Shown here in pieces: positions 23,801 through 36,294 of a DNA stretch of 64,000 bases (the stretch's first letter is position 1; each line of letters opens with the position of its first letter). The stretch comes from Echinococcus granulosus (taxonomy: Eukaryota > Platyhelminthes > Cestoda > Cyclophyllidea > Taeniidae): NCBI RefSeq assembly GCF_000524195.1, contig NW_020170408.1:220584-284583 (forward strand), written 5' to 3'. The notes below the pieces were generated by a model. It was not told where the DNA came from and searched no databases. It saw nothing but the letters and a program-made list of their open reading frames with translations. Both the position numbers and the translations under genes were made by a program.

Positions 23801-25691
23801 GATTACAGGGACCGAAGCGAATGGCGTTAAGAGTAAATTACCATTGCTATGGACCAACTCGGGTGCTATGTTAGTTTCATGGCATCCTGTCCATGCAATT
23901 TTCGCCTACAGTCGTCACTCTCAGGTGCTTTCATGTGATATAATCCCACTTATTGACTGGTGCGATTAATTGCGAGGGAATGTATTCACCTTTGGGATGG
24001 TAACCTCGGCCCCACTGAATACAGAAGGTTCATTCATATCATTCCAAGAGTAGAACATCCGGTCCTTGCTCAAAAATTCGCCACTGGTAAAAAGATTTGC
24101 CCACCAATCGACAACTTCTGGACGGTAGAAGTCCGGCCAATAGCTCGATCCCGGCCAACACCACCCATCAAAGTCGGTTTCGCTGTTCACCTTCTTCACA
24201 AAGAACCCCTCCGATCTGGCTTGCCTAAAATGGAAAAAATGACAGTTTATAAAAACAAAGGGATTAAAATCTGACTTACGAGCAAGTAGGCCAGGAATGA
24301 TCAGCTTTAATATGAGGGTCCACAACCACAACGAGTTTGCGTCCACTGACACCCAAGTCGTCAACTATGTCATCGGGAGAGGGAAACCTCTCGGTGTTCC
24401 AAGTGAGGTAGCGCTTATCATTGGCATATTCAATATCCAACCAGAGAACGTCCATAGGCAGGTTATGCTTATTGTAGTCGTGGTTGATAGACTTCATCTC
24501 CTCTTGATCACGATAGTTCCAGCGACACTGGTGATGTGCTAGAGCGAAGAGAGGTGGCAGTGGAGTTGAACCTGTGAGTCCCGCATAGGCCCGTAGACCA
24601 GATTGAGGATTATCAGCGAGGATTATGAAAATGTCGAGGACACCAGTTTCAAACATCCAGCGCGTCTTAACGAGCGGATCAGGGTTCTTTGCCTTAGCGA
24701 ATAGATTGGATAGTAAACCGCCAACGGAATTAACCTCTCTAGAGGATTCCACGTCGATCCAAGCTTCTGATGGGTTATCAATGAACACACCAATAGTACT
24801 GCTTGCTTTATGGGCCCACATTAGAGGGACAGATCCGTAGAGCGCCATGGGATTGTTTAATTCGTATTCAAATACATCCAAATTGTAGAGACGGTAGGGG
24901 TCGGTTTGGTTGGTGTTTCGCAGAGCTAAACTGTCTGCGTGCTCGGGAATACCGTAGACGTATTCGAATCCATGAAAGGTAAAATCAATTCCAACGGAGG
25001 TTGGACCATGTGGTCTTGAGTCTCGATGACCCTTAAAGGATTCTGACCAGTCGACTGGAACGCGCTCTGTGGGAGGTGGCTCTAATACCTTATTATTTTG
25101 TGCCATATCACTGTTATTAGACTCACTTCCGGTTCCATCCTCGGACGTTGAATCATTTGTTGCCTCGACAACGATGGGCCGTTCTTCAAATTGTTGTTCG
25201 AGTTGATGCTCAAAGTTGAGCAAATCTCGTTCATTAACCGTTACTTGATGAACGCCATTTGAGAAAAATGAAACCCTGAAAGGGCTAAGCCCAATAACAG
25301 CTCGGTCTCGGTATTCTCCAGAAAGAATGACTTCTGATCCCGTTCTGTGCACCTCCAACGGTAGAGTTTTCGGTTCTCTTACCAACGAATCACCGATTCT
25401 AGGATGAAAACGGGGGCGGATCGGATTAAATTCATCAAGAACCAGGCGGAAAGTGTGATCAGGATGGTAAGTGATATTCACATTGAGACGCTTTTGTGAT
25501 TCGGAATCAATCACTTGAAATTGAACACTCTCGTCGACACGCAATTTTTCAATATCGACACTGTATTTTGGTGCAGATGGCCAAAATACCCTTTGACGTA
25601 CGCAAAACGAACTCTCAGCACATGTTCTAAAGTTGCTTCGATCGACGCACAAGACTTCATCAATCAAGAGGATCAGCCATAAAAACCACAT
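20890..25691 (-). CDS. GANAB: Glucosidase II alpha subunit (neutral alpha-glucosidase AB), GH31
   Basis: Exons on the minus strand: 25691-24280, 24224-23990, 23048-22842, 22160-21949, 21750-21501 and 21435-20890. All are GT/AG and in phase, giving 953 residues against about 944 in mammals. The ATG at 25691 starts a signal peptide ([15 protein letters not shown]). The GH31 catalytic barrel shows [10 protein letters not shown] (nucleophile Asp533) and AAVWTGDN (acid/base Asp609), then [10 protein letters not shown] and REPW. The enzyme trims the two inner glucoses from N-glycans in the ER lumen and so drives calnexin-cycle folding; it pairs with a PRKCSH-type beta subunit not seen here. A Ser/Asn/Asp-rich low-complexity segment near residues 190-215 sits where family members have an acidic insert. 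No HDEL-type tail, as expected when retention is through beta. Convergent with the channel gene, only 203 bp between stops. Confidence 0.95.
23049..23989 (-). other. GANAB intron 2
   Basis: 0.94 kb between the nucleophile exon and the acid/base exon. ORFs 23059-23301 (+), 23376-23609 (-) and 23404-23661 (-) are unrecognised. Nothing else seen. GANAB intron 3 (22161-22841) is also empty. Confidence 0.6.
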
Positions 25692-26738
25692 CTGCAAGCG
25701 ACACAACGTAACACAACCCCCAAGCTTGTAGGTGCGTCAGCGATTGGTTAGAACATAGCCAATCAGAGAAGAAGTGATTTTAGTAAATTTTTAACTTAAT
25801 AGATGCGTTTATTTTAATCTAAGCAGGGGTATCCCTTCTTGTTGTTAATTGCCTACAAGGGTCTATTTAAATTTTCAATTTGTTTTGACCAAAGATCACA
25901 AATGGGTCTTGCCTAAAGTAATGAATCTTCCGTATACGCAAGACCTGTACTTAATTTCATCGCCAAGTTTAAAAGCACACTGTCGTAGAGCTGCCCCAAA
26001 GAGCTAGACAGAGCATGCACATAAAGGTGGCCATGGAGTTTAACATTTCTCGAACGACTTTAGTCCTTCTTCAATATATGCTCTAACTCAATCAATTAAT
26101 GTCTAGTTATGTCAACTCACTAACTCCTATTATGCTTTAAGTTTGTCTGTAGCCTGCCCATAATTCCCTAAATTTTCGTTTAACGGTTTGCCCATAAAAA
26201 ACTGAATACTAATGTCTACTTCACTCACGATTGCGGCTTTAACGCCAATTTACATGTTCCTTTTATTTTCCTATAGAAGAGAAATTTTCGACTTTCTAAT
26301 TCCTGGAGGTCCAAGCAAATTTTCAAATAAGGCGCGTTTCCAAAGATTTAGACTTTCTTATAATTAATCAGTTATCTTGAGTAGAACATGTTGTGCATTA
26401 TTCAGTTTGTATTCAAATTTGTATGGGTGTGTTTGTTTGTGAGCGTGGGATTTGGTTATTAGTTTACAAAAACATTTCACCTAATATCTCCGTTTTTGGC
26501 TTGAAATGCTTTTCTCATTTTCTCTTCCTTAATGTTTTAGCTGATCGAAACATGTTACAAATTTGGTACTCATAATCATTTTCAGATTATACTCATAGTT
26601 TATGCTATCTTGTGGATACTTGTCTAGGAATTGCGAACTGTCGTTATTTTTTAGAAATTCAATTTATCGAGCCATGCTTGTACTTCCAGTCATTGTACAG
26701 ATAATATGCTGATGTGCTTACATTTTATTTCAGTAGGA
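25692..26738. promoter_or_regulatory. Divergent GANAB / SUZ12 intergenic promoter region
   Basis: About 1 kb separates two head-to-head start codons, so it should hold both promoters. On the GANAB side there is an inverted CCAAT pair: GATTGG at 25742-25747 and CCAATC at 25759-25764, about 50-70 bp upstream of the ATG. A TGACG half-site on the minus strand is at 25735-25739. On the SUZ12 side a strong acceptor (TTTTATTTCAG, ending 26733) lies just before the ATG, so the transcription start is probably further upstream. No clear TATA element was found. Confidence 0.45.
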
Positions 26739-29700
26739 ATGTCAAAATTACCCCGATCCAGTGCTTCGAGAAAAGCACAACCTCAATCTAACTGGATGTC
26801 CGCTGAACGCATAAACGGCAGAGTTCACTTGCCTCTCCTCCTGCCTAAACCACCCTCTTCTCACGTCTTGAATTCTGTAAGGCTCCTTGCATAAGACCAG
26901 TGGACTGAACACCATTGCTTATGAATATTCTTCCCTCTAGACCGTTGTTTCTGCCACTTCAAATGAGAGCGAGCAGGTCAATGAGATTAAACCGCGCTGT
27001 CGGGTCGTGAGAGGGAGGCGAAGAACCATAAGAACCAGTAGAAGCATCAAGCCTGTCATACTGGAGAACGGTACTGGGTCGCCGTCTGCCACTACGGAAG
27101 GTACCACTACCAACGGTGAAAACGGCTCTTCCTCCCGTGTCACAGAAATCGCTACCCAGCTGAGTGGCGCCGAATGCCAGGCCAACTACGAGGAGTTTGT
27201 ACGGACCTTCGCTGTGCCAACGCACCTTTATCGCTATCTGGCTAACCGGCATCGTGCTAAACCTACCTATTTAACCCGAAATCTAAGATATATGCATCCG
27301 ACAGGACGGAGTTGTGTTAGACGAAGGGGTGAGTGATTAGCCCGCTTACTGCTCTCTGATGATTCCCTTTAGCCTTATAAAGGCGTTTATTTTTTTTGTA
27401 CAAAGAGACGCTTGAAGAAGTGGCTGCTCGACTTTCATCGGCGGAGACGATGCAATCGGCTGGTCTGTCGCGACCGAAGCGCTCAATTAAGCTGGGATCT
27501 AATGGTCCCTCTGCTGTCAGTAATGGTCTTTCTACGGAACACCAGTGGCCAGACGAGATTGAAATTATCATGGAGGGGTTTTCTGATAGCGAAAAGGAGA
27601 ATGATTGGGTTACTGTAGAGGTGAGAATTGTGATCTGATGATTATTTATCTTATTTGTCCATTGACTTGAGATAGAGAGATTTAGTCATGCTGTTCGGCT
27701 GTGTAACCCAACCAAACCGGCAACAATGTCCTCTATCAAAACAGTCATCAGTATTTATGTTAAAAATCCATTTTAAAGTCTGAGTTACTGAAGTCATTCC
27801 CCATCCCTCTTAACTGGAAGGGTGTGCCTTCCAGATACGGTAGAGCGATGTTTTAACGTCTCTCGCATAATGTAGACTGATGGAATAAAAAATTAATTAT
27901 TGTTATTTTCAGGCTTTGCTTTCCCATTAGAAATTGTGCAAGTATGGGGAAGAGGCATGATTGGTTATGCCTGTTTAATTCATATGGCTTGTTCACTCTA
28001 ACAAGCCAAGTGCCTTTTGAAGTTTATGTATGCGTTATCACTGTGGTATTAAGTGGCTCCTCCAAAGGAAATGAAGCAGGTGGAAGCCCAAACTACCCTG
28101 CCAATATGTGCTTGATGTGGACATAAAGCTTACCTTTGAGTTGTGTGGGAAATGGTTGGTGCCTGTGACGGAGTCAGGACCCTTCGGATGTCTATTTGAT
28201 TGCACTTACCATTACAAAGGTTGCAGAAATTAGGTTGAGATATAAGATTTGCAGGCGTGTTTTCTCGTCGATTTCTGCCTCTCCCTCCACCACATCTTTC
28301 ACGGTCGATTTGGTCAGATCTCATTTGGCTTTTCAGGATGTTAAAGTTCGCGCTGTTTCCACTACACTATTTTTCATGTCCCTTATAAACCATTTAACAG
28401 TTCTGTACAGCATCTTCGCGTTCTTTGCGTGGAACTTTGTCGCTTTTGGTACGATTGAATCCCCTTAAAGTGAAGATGGCTCTTCAAGACATTATCATTT
28501 AGGCCCTTGATAAATCCCCAGTTTTATAGTAGATGGAATGCTATTTCGAAGTCGCTGTGCATTGTTAATGCGAATGCTGTGTATATGCTTAGGGAATCTA
28601 GAAAAAGCTTACTATTTTGTGTATTCACCAGGAACGCTCATGGGATTAGGTTTTCTTTGGAATTACTGAATTTTTTGATCTCTTTCTCTGAAGTGGATCA
28701 TCTTGACAGGGAACAAATGTCCCATCCTAATGACGGATAAAAGTCGTGGGGCTTTAGAAGTGCCTTGCTGCGATTGTTTACATTCATGCATTGTAGAGCG
28801 CAGACATAGGTCAGTCTATCGACGTGGTTCACTTAGCGCTGCTCACCTGCTATCTCGAGGCAGCTTCACATAATCAAGTGTTGGTTAAACCTGACTGATT
28901 TTAGTGGAACTTCTCTGCTTTACGAATAGAGTTTACGCCGGTTTTAAAGGTGCAGAAGCTCCTGGTCAAAGTTTTTACATGGCATTTGGAGAAGGTGAGG
29001 AATGTTGTGGCCTGACGCGCTGTCTGGAAAGGATTTACCGAATTGGATTCCAGTTTTATGATGGGTATGCTTTGCGTGTGTTTGTGTCTTTTTGCCTGTC
29101 TGTAGTGGCTTGCATGCACTATTGCTCGTTTACTGATGTCTAAGCAGCTATTGCGGCTGAAATGATTCTATTTGGCACCCTACAGCATTAGGGTGTGGCA
29201 GAAAAACTACCTCAGAAATGGCCAAGACTGGTGAATCACAGGTGCTATTCTTGTTCTTTCATGAAAGCGCGAGACCTAATACCACATTCTGCAAAAGTTA
29301 CCGACGAAGCACCCTCATGGTTCACCATAGGGCGGAAAAGATGAGGCGGTGTACTGCCCTATTTTATCTTTTGCCTTCGTATTCTCTGCTCCCTGAGACG
29401 TTGGCATCTAGGCTCATATCATCGCCAGAATTATGCTTGTCATGGAGATCAAGTGTAGCTCTCACCAAGTCTTTACTGAGCCATTGCCAAATTGAGCTTC
29501 TGAAATTTAAATCTACCTCCTCTAGGGCTATTAGAACTGGCCTACTAACAGCGCTACAAATGACTCGTTCTCTTTTATCAAGTCCTCCGTTAATCTCTTC
29601 TCTCGTGTCGCTTGGGCTTGGCGTCGTAACTTCTGCCCCTTGGACTCCCTTGTCCTCGTCTCGCGCGACGTCGCCTGCAATTGCAACGGTGAAACTCCTT

Positions 29701-32700
29701 CTACCTCCGCCATCCGTCCTGCTCTTGTTCCCTCCGCCCGTTTCCGTATTGTTGACGTGCTACGCACCGCTGCAGCGCTGGATAACGCTCCTCCCACGGA
29801 GGCTCTCGTCTCCACCATTTGTTCACGTGCTAGCAGCGCACAACTTGAGCTAGAAGTTCATGTGATCGAACGACGCCGGGCGCGACATATCAATGGCGCG
29901 GAAGCGGGGGAACCCCTGGGGCAGACCGCCTACCCGGTGGTCTACTCTACCTCCTCGTTACCCCTCTTCTTCACTCCTGGTGAGTTGAATAATAAAATCG
30001 CTACATTCATTGACTTATGCCTCCGCCTAGAGCCCGGATCGACTGCTAGTTCATTCCTACTCACCCCGGGTATCTACGAGCTTCGCTTGGGCATTCAAGC
30101 GGCTCCAATCCCGATACCGGAAGAATGCATAACTCTACCGATCTCACTACCCTCAAGATCAGTTATGGCGCTGGAGGGCGGAACACCAACTGCTGGTAAT
30201 GGGGACCACCGAGTGGGATTCCAGGGTTCTTCTTCAATTTTTCCACGATCCCCCAAGGGCGCGGCTTGTGCCGCGCTGGATGAGTACTCTCGATGGCCGC
30301 ATTTACGATTCCGTGTGATCTGGCATTCTATCTCCTCCTTCTCCCCCTTTCCTATCTCTATTCCAAGACCGCGTAAGTTTGCAAATCCCAATTCGATCTC
30401 TCTTTCTTTTCTCACTCTTAGCTGCTTTTCATAGACCCGGTGAAGGGCACTCGAAACCCTCTAAAGCGCTTGTTGTCAGAATTGGAGGGGTCTCCTCCGT
30501 CGAAGGTTCCGAAGCTTCAACTCCAGGACGAGGGGGAGACAGTGAAGGCTGAGGAGGAGGAAGAGGAGCCAAACAACTATAGTTCTAATTCTAATTCTTG
30601 TAGCTCCACCTCGACTTCCATTGATGTAATCTACCTCTTCTTTTATGGTGGTGATGAAAAGCGTATTCTGCAGTGGACAAAAACTCGAGATATGATTTGT
30701 CCCTGGTGCAAGCTGGACTGTCGTCGAGGTGGTAAGTTCGCCACTATCCCATATCCTAGGGAAGGTTGACAATTCTGTGCTTTAAAGAGGGAAATCTTGT
30801 TTTGACACCTTAGAAAGGCCATCGTTTACCTTTTTTTCGATTTCTGGTTTATCATGATGCCAGTTAGTGGTTGTTTTTCTCCTGCACAAGAAATCTGATT
30901 GCAGAAGGTATTCCAAGTCAAAATAGTGATTAGTTGTGTCTTATCGTGTTTTTTCGATAGCCAGGTGAAGATACCTTCAAATTGAATGGGTGGAATCCAT
31001 CTTCGCCATTGTGCCCGGTTAGTACGGGGATAGAGTCCTTCTCCTGTGGAGATGTCTGTGAGCATATTAGGGAGTTAGAAAGTGATCGTATTGGTTTAAA
31101 GATTGCCAAACGTCAGATACTCATCCCTACCTATACGACACCAACCACGGAGAATGAAGAATCGGTCCGTAAAAGTAATGGTTGTAGGTTGAACCAGAGT
31201 CCTGAATCTGATCTATGCGAGGGCCTATTCTAATAGTATATGATGGGTGGGCACCTTAGCAACAGAAAAATGTTTCTTATCAACGCCTATTCTCTGACTG
31301 AAAGTAATAATCAGGAAATGTCCTTTTTTTCTGGGAAGTAGACATTGAAAGTTTAGAAATCGAAGCGGATTTTAAATTTGTCTCGTTTATTTGCCTCAGC
31401 ATGGAGTTCGGATCATTGCAAATCGACGGGGAGAAGGCGTATCGGTTTGCGTAGATTTGGAGGCAAGCGGTGGAGTTAGCCCCAATGCCAAAGTCAAAGT
31501 GCCAACCACTGCTAACCAGTCTTCAGTCAAAAAGGTCTCTAATTTAACACCTCATGAGATGACACTGATCACGCGTTCTCTCTCGTCTTTCTTGTAACTC
31601 CGGATTTTACACCGACTGGGTTACGAACTCGGGTTAGGCTTTCTTGTCTTCCTCCTCTTAAACGGGTCTGCGTAAACAATCATGTAGGGCGGAACGTTCC
31701 ATTTTACCTCTCATTTTTGGACGTCCTTTATGTTGCGGATTATTGTCGGTGTACCTTTGTGTTTACAGATGGGGGGTAGTAGTAAGTTGATCCGATTTAC
31801 AAGCCTGATCTCTGACCTCTTCACATCAATGTCTATCGATGGCAGAATTGACTGTCCCTTCAATTCATCCATCTCTGAATTTGTAAATGGACTAGGTGTT
31901 CTTGTCTTTGATAAACTCCGCATCGTTGATCAATGAAATTCCCTGGAATGTGGAATCTCGGTGAAATAATGTGCCATCCTCCCTGCTCTCCGTCTTCTGT
32001 AACTCCATCGCCTCACACTTTCACCTCTAGTGTTATACATGCGAAATCGTGACTCCACCACTGCAGTCTGCTGTCGCAGCTGTGTGATAGGCGTTCTTCG
32101 TCAACTTTAAATACGTACGGTGCGTCATGGATGAGGGTGTCAGTTTGTCACATGGCCTCTTATTGCTGCGCCACATGGCCTCGAAGACCCTAACAACTGG
32201 ATTTTATTGTGCTCAACGCAATCGTAATTTGACCTGCAAATCAAATTATCAGAGAGCAACTTATCTTTTTCTTCTTTGAAATGGGACCCAAGTACCCAGA
32301 AACATAAAAGCAAAGTTGTAAGGGAAGGTGTTGATAAATCAAGCTATTGTTAGCTCCCCCCTTAGTATGTACAGTATGCAGAAAAACTGCACTTTGCTGT
32401 CAAAAACTGAAGTTCATGACTTGCCGACGAATTCATCTTCTTTCATGCCGCTATGTTTGGTATATTTAGGGGTGACTCCTCCGTCTGTTGACTAAGGCGT
32501 AAGTAGACAGAAACATGGAGTCAAGGTGATGGAGGTTATTCTCATTCCCATTCATGGACTCGGAGTTGGAGAGTTGGGGTTTGGATCAACCTCTGGTTTT
32601 GGAAAAAAAAATTACGTTGCTAGTTAATCTGGTGGAAAGATTACAAGTTCTTGTGTATTTACCCCCAGCGACTTCATAAGCGAGGCATAAGAAGAACAAT

Positions 32701-35472
32701 TTTCACTTCTTCTTTCTTCATGCCTTTGACGCTATTTACAAACTGAAAAGTGCTGCTCTTTCTGCCTCTACCAGATAAAGTGTATCCCAGCTGTCTAATG
32801 GCCCACCTCCGCTGTTGCCACCCCCGTTTTCGCTTCTCCGGATCCTGGCAACGCGAGACAAGTCATCTTGTACTTGAAGTGACTCTAGACGAGAGTTACG
32901 ACGGCTCTAATGACTGTGTTCCGCGCACCTATCGCCCCAGCACAGACAGCGCACCGGACAATGGGGTAGACGTTTGTCTGACTGAGACATCGGCTTCACG
33001 CAATCCCCACCACCTCCCGCTTGTAGGCGGGTGGACGGGCTACTGTGGCGAGGCGGAGAATAATCTTCGGGACGCAAGAAAGGTTGCTACGTCGCGATTT
33101 CTCCAGCGGCGGCGTCGACAACCCCTCAAACGCTTACCGTTTAGTCAGCTCATTTACTGGCGTGGAGTGGAACGCTTTTCAGGCTCCGGTCAAGAGGTAG
33201 GATTTTATTGGCCTGGTAATAGAGGGTCTCAGAGTGCCTATTTTGATGAGAAGTCCCCCCCCCATGCATTCTTGTTTTCCTATTCCATTCTTATTCTGGT
33301 GGATTAAACTGATTAGGAAAAGGCGAGCGTTGTTAATGCGGGAGAAGGGGGGTGGGCACATAAAGAATGTTTGGTAGATTCCCAAGCGTTGTTTACCCAG
33401 TCATTGTTGCAGCCTTGGTACGTTAACCTCCTCCATGTGTCATAGCTCACTGGGGAGATTGCTTCAATGTCAGCCGCGGCGGCTGCAGCCATGGCAGTAG
33501 CGGTGGCAGCGGCCGGTCCATTGGAGGTGGGTCACAAGCGGGTGTACTTTCACACCACCACCCTGCAGCCCATTGAACCGACAGCTTTCGACGACTGCGA
33601 CTCCGAGGACGAGGATGCGCCACAATGGCTGCGCGATCACTACCAGCGCAAGGTGGAGGAGTTCACGGATGTCAATAAAGTACGTTTTCTTGCTCCCTTC
33701 TACCATCTGGGTGAAGAGGGAGTGAAACCATATCCCTCCTACTCTGCCTCCTCTCTCCAAACCTAAACTTTGGGGTTTGAGACGTTGCATTATTTCGTGG
33801 GAACGAGACTGCTTTGATAGTTCCAACTACTTCTGGAGGAAAGGTTTTTTCCCCTGTCCACCTTCTTAATCGCGGTTGCAGGCCGTAGTCCCCCACACAC
33901 AGCCACGAGGTACAGCATTCTGGAGGCGAAGTGGTGCATGCCTTGGCGTTGTAGGGAGTGGAACTTTGAGTGAATTGATCGTTTGCGACTAAACGAGATC
34001 AGTGGACAATCGGAAATGCATCAAGCATTCGCGATTGCGTAGGCGGAAGCGCAGAAGAAACTTTTTTTTGACTACCACTCGTTGCTGATGCATGTGGATG
34101 AACCGAGCTGATGTAAGTGTAAACGACCTGTTTGGTCGGTGTTGATGGGCCTAAACACCAGCTCCTATGCACTCTTGGACACGCCAATCTCGACTCCGGC
34201 TTGACAGGGCGTTCAGCCACCGCGTCATCCAGCTCCTCCAGATGCTTAATAGCGCGTTTAACGAGAAACTTCCACTTCTTCAGAACCGAGTTTAGCCTGT
34301 TTTGTGGAATAGACAAGCTCCAATTGCATCCGTCAGATTTTGCCCAACATTTGGTGATGTGGGGGTGCGTTAAAACTAGCGCAGAGCAGGCTGTCTCCCA
34401 TCAACGCTTTATTAATGGCATGCAGTTGATAAGACCTCTCAGGTAGCAAGTTATACCGAAGGTCAAACATAGGTCTTGTCCAATTTTCACCACTTGTTTA
34501 CCTTTTTACAAGTCTCCCATCTGAGTCATCCTCCACACTCCCCAATGACAATGCAGAAGTCTAAATCTCACCGTTTCACGCCTCGGCCACCGTCATACAG
34601 GCTAGGGCTTCTATACAAATGAATTTTTCTTCCTCCGACCCGGAAGCTAACGCCGTTTTTTGCCTACTTTGCTTGGAGCTTGGAAATCCAGCCATCTGAA
34701 TTAGGTCAACTAGTCGATCCATTTTTGAAGCATCGGAGAAAACGACCGCCTCATTGCAACTAATGCACTCTTCCAAGCTATTCTCGAAGACGGAATGCAG
34801 AGCAGACGGAAATCGGATTGCAACACTCGGTTGTGAGCGCCGACGGATTCATGAGACAAGTTCAATCAATCCGTCAACCAACCAACCAGTCAATCAGAAT
34901 AGATCGGCACCAGTCAGATTGCTTTATAGACAGCAACTGAGCGATTGAGATGGCTTTAGGAAGCTCTGTCACTGATATTTCAGATTTACTTCTTTGCATT
35001 TTAACCCCTCCAGGATGTGTGTAGTCGATTCTACAGAAACTCAGGCCTTCATTTCTTATCAGTGATGGCGTGAGACCGGGTTCAGATGACTGAATTGATG
35101 GTAAGCAGGGTGGACGAATGGACAAGTAGTTGAGTTTGATGAACGGGTTCCGGGTGGTTAAATGTACGCCTTTCATTTATTCCCCCCTTCCCACGCATCT
35201 TCTCTTCTTCCCAGGGGGAGAAGGAGTTTATGCAAATCTGGAACGCCTTCCTCCTCTCCATTCGACCCTCCGAGACCGTTGTCAGTGATAGTCAAATGGG
35301 CCACCTCCTCCTTGCTTTCGTCCAACGCTATAGCGACCGCCTACATCGTCGTCGCCTTCGCAACAACTTCATCCTTCACCTTGCCAATCTCTACGACTAT
35401 GGCCTTGTGGCGCCCAGTCTCATGCGCAAAGTTACTTGCGCTTTTGATGATTTGAAACCCTCCTCCCGTTAG
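26739..35472 (+). CDS. SUZ12: Polycomb protein SUZ12 (PRC2 core subunit)
   Basis: Proposed exons: 26739-26876, 26941-27328, 27406-27620, 28905-28994, 29535-30372, 30435-30731, 32775-33196, 33446-33679 and 35215-35472 (stop TAG). All phases agree, giving about 959 residues (human 739). Recognised blocks: the N-terminal motif YEEFVRTFAVPTHLYRYL; the C2H2 finger with CPWC (Cys645, Cys648) and LMAHLRCCH (His666, His671) followed by PRFRF; the YDGS block; and the C-terminal VEFS box (HKRVYFHTTTLQP, CDSEDEDAPQWL, FTDVNK, GEKEFMQIWNAFL). SUZ12 holds EZH2, EED and RBBP4/7 together in the complex that methylates H3K27 in the nucleus. The 90-nt exon 28905-28994 (QKLLVKVFTWHLEK resembles the human LLVKVCHKKRK segment) is the least certain. 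An Ala-rich insert (about residues 804-822) opens the VEFS region, and Glu-rich plus Ser/Asn-rich runs precede the zinc finger. Confidence 0.9.
27621..28904 (+). other. SUZ12 intron 3
   Basis: 1.3 kb with several short unrecognised ORFs (27944-28126, 28196-28468, 28507-28740). An alternative reading frame of the next exon is open (28904-29143), but only phase 0 joins both neighbours. Intron 4 (28995-29534) is featureless. Confidence 0.45.
30732..32774 (+). other. Intron splitting the SUZ12 zinc finger
   Basis: 2.0 kb inserted between the cysteine pair and the histidine pair of the C2H2 finger. It holds three unrecognised plus-strand ORFs (about 30964-31233, 31391-31597, 31730-31936). The remaining sequence shows no RNA gene or known element. 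Confidence 0.6.
33680..35214 (+). other. Last intron of SUZ12, with an antisense ORF fragment
   Basis: 1.5 kb between the FTDVNK exon and the GEKEF exon. Mostly featureless, except for the minus-strand ORF described at 34576-34870. Confidence 0.55.
34576..34870 (-). pseudogene. Unrecognised ORF fragment related to 36295-36570
   Basis: An open stretch of roughly 95 codons on the minus strand inside the last SUZ12 intron. It contains VVFSDASKMDRLVDLIQ, which matches LVTFPDASKMDRLVERH at 36295. DNA similarity also extends across this block with mainly third-position changes (TCxGATGCxTCxAAAATGGATCG). There is no convincing start. The protein family is not recognised; it may be the relic of a duplicated exon or of a mobile-element ORF. 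Confidence 0.35.
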
Positions 35473-36294
35473 GTCCACCTTCTCTGTGCTTGTGAATTGA
35501 GTGTCTGTGTGTCTTCTCGACCTCTTTCCGTCCTAGTCCCCCATTTTGTACTCCCCTTTCTCCGGTTCTAGTACTCTTTCTACTTACTTGATGTGCGTAG
35601 ACCAAGGACAACTGATTGAATGACGTGTAATGTTGACGGAGAGAGAGAGAGACGCTTATGCATGACCCGTGTGTCTTTTCTGTGTGGATTAGCGCATTTA
35701 CTAGGCCAATGCACATTATGTATATTTTTTTTGATAATACATGCATAATGGATTAAGACGGCGGTTGGTTTTTCTGCATTTTGGTCTGTTTTTTGTTTCT
35801 TTTTTCTTTGTTTTGTTTTACTTTTTCGCCCTCTCGACGAAGGAAGGTTTGTTTTCGAGGCGTTGTGTGCTCTACTCAGATCTCCTCTCGGATAACCATG
35901 TTTTGCAGACGGCTGGTGGTAGTCGGGTCGATGTTGATGCACTAGAAGGAGAGGATAAAAGAAGTGGAGAAATGCAATTTGTCTACAAGGCAAAAGGGGA
36001 AAAGTAGACTGAATGGACGAGCCCTCCTGACTGCTTAATTGGTAGCTGTGGAGTGGTCTGACGCGTGCCCACGTGTTCTGATTGGACGGTTGACGGGCTG
36101 GTTGATCGTTGGCGCTTACGATGGATGATCCCTTTTTCCAACAAGATCGGCTCTCGATTTCCGAGCCCCATCTGTGCTTCCTCGTCTGACGCCTCTTCTG
36201 CTTGCCCTAAATCGCGCCTTTGGGAGTAACCTGGGGCAGGACACTGGGTGCAGTGAGGTGAGATGTCCCCACGGTCTTACTTGTCAACAAAATT

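Noticed and set aside
29218..29853. 211-codon plus-strand ORF
   Set aside because: Overlaps SUZ12 exon 29535-30372 in another frame. Only the SUZ12 frame has family similarity and fits the phases.
30964..31233. Extra SUZ12 coding exon
   Set aside because: The zinc finger reads through from 30731 to 32775 in phase 1. Inserting this ORF would break the finger, and it matches no SUZ12 segment.
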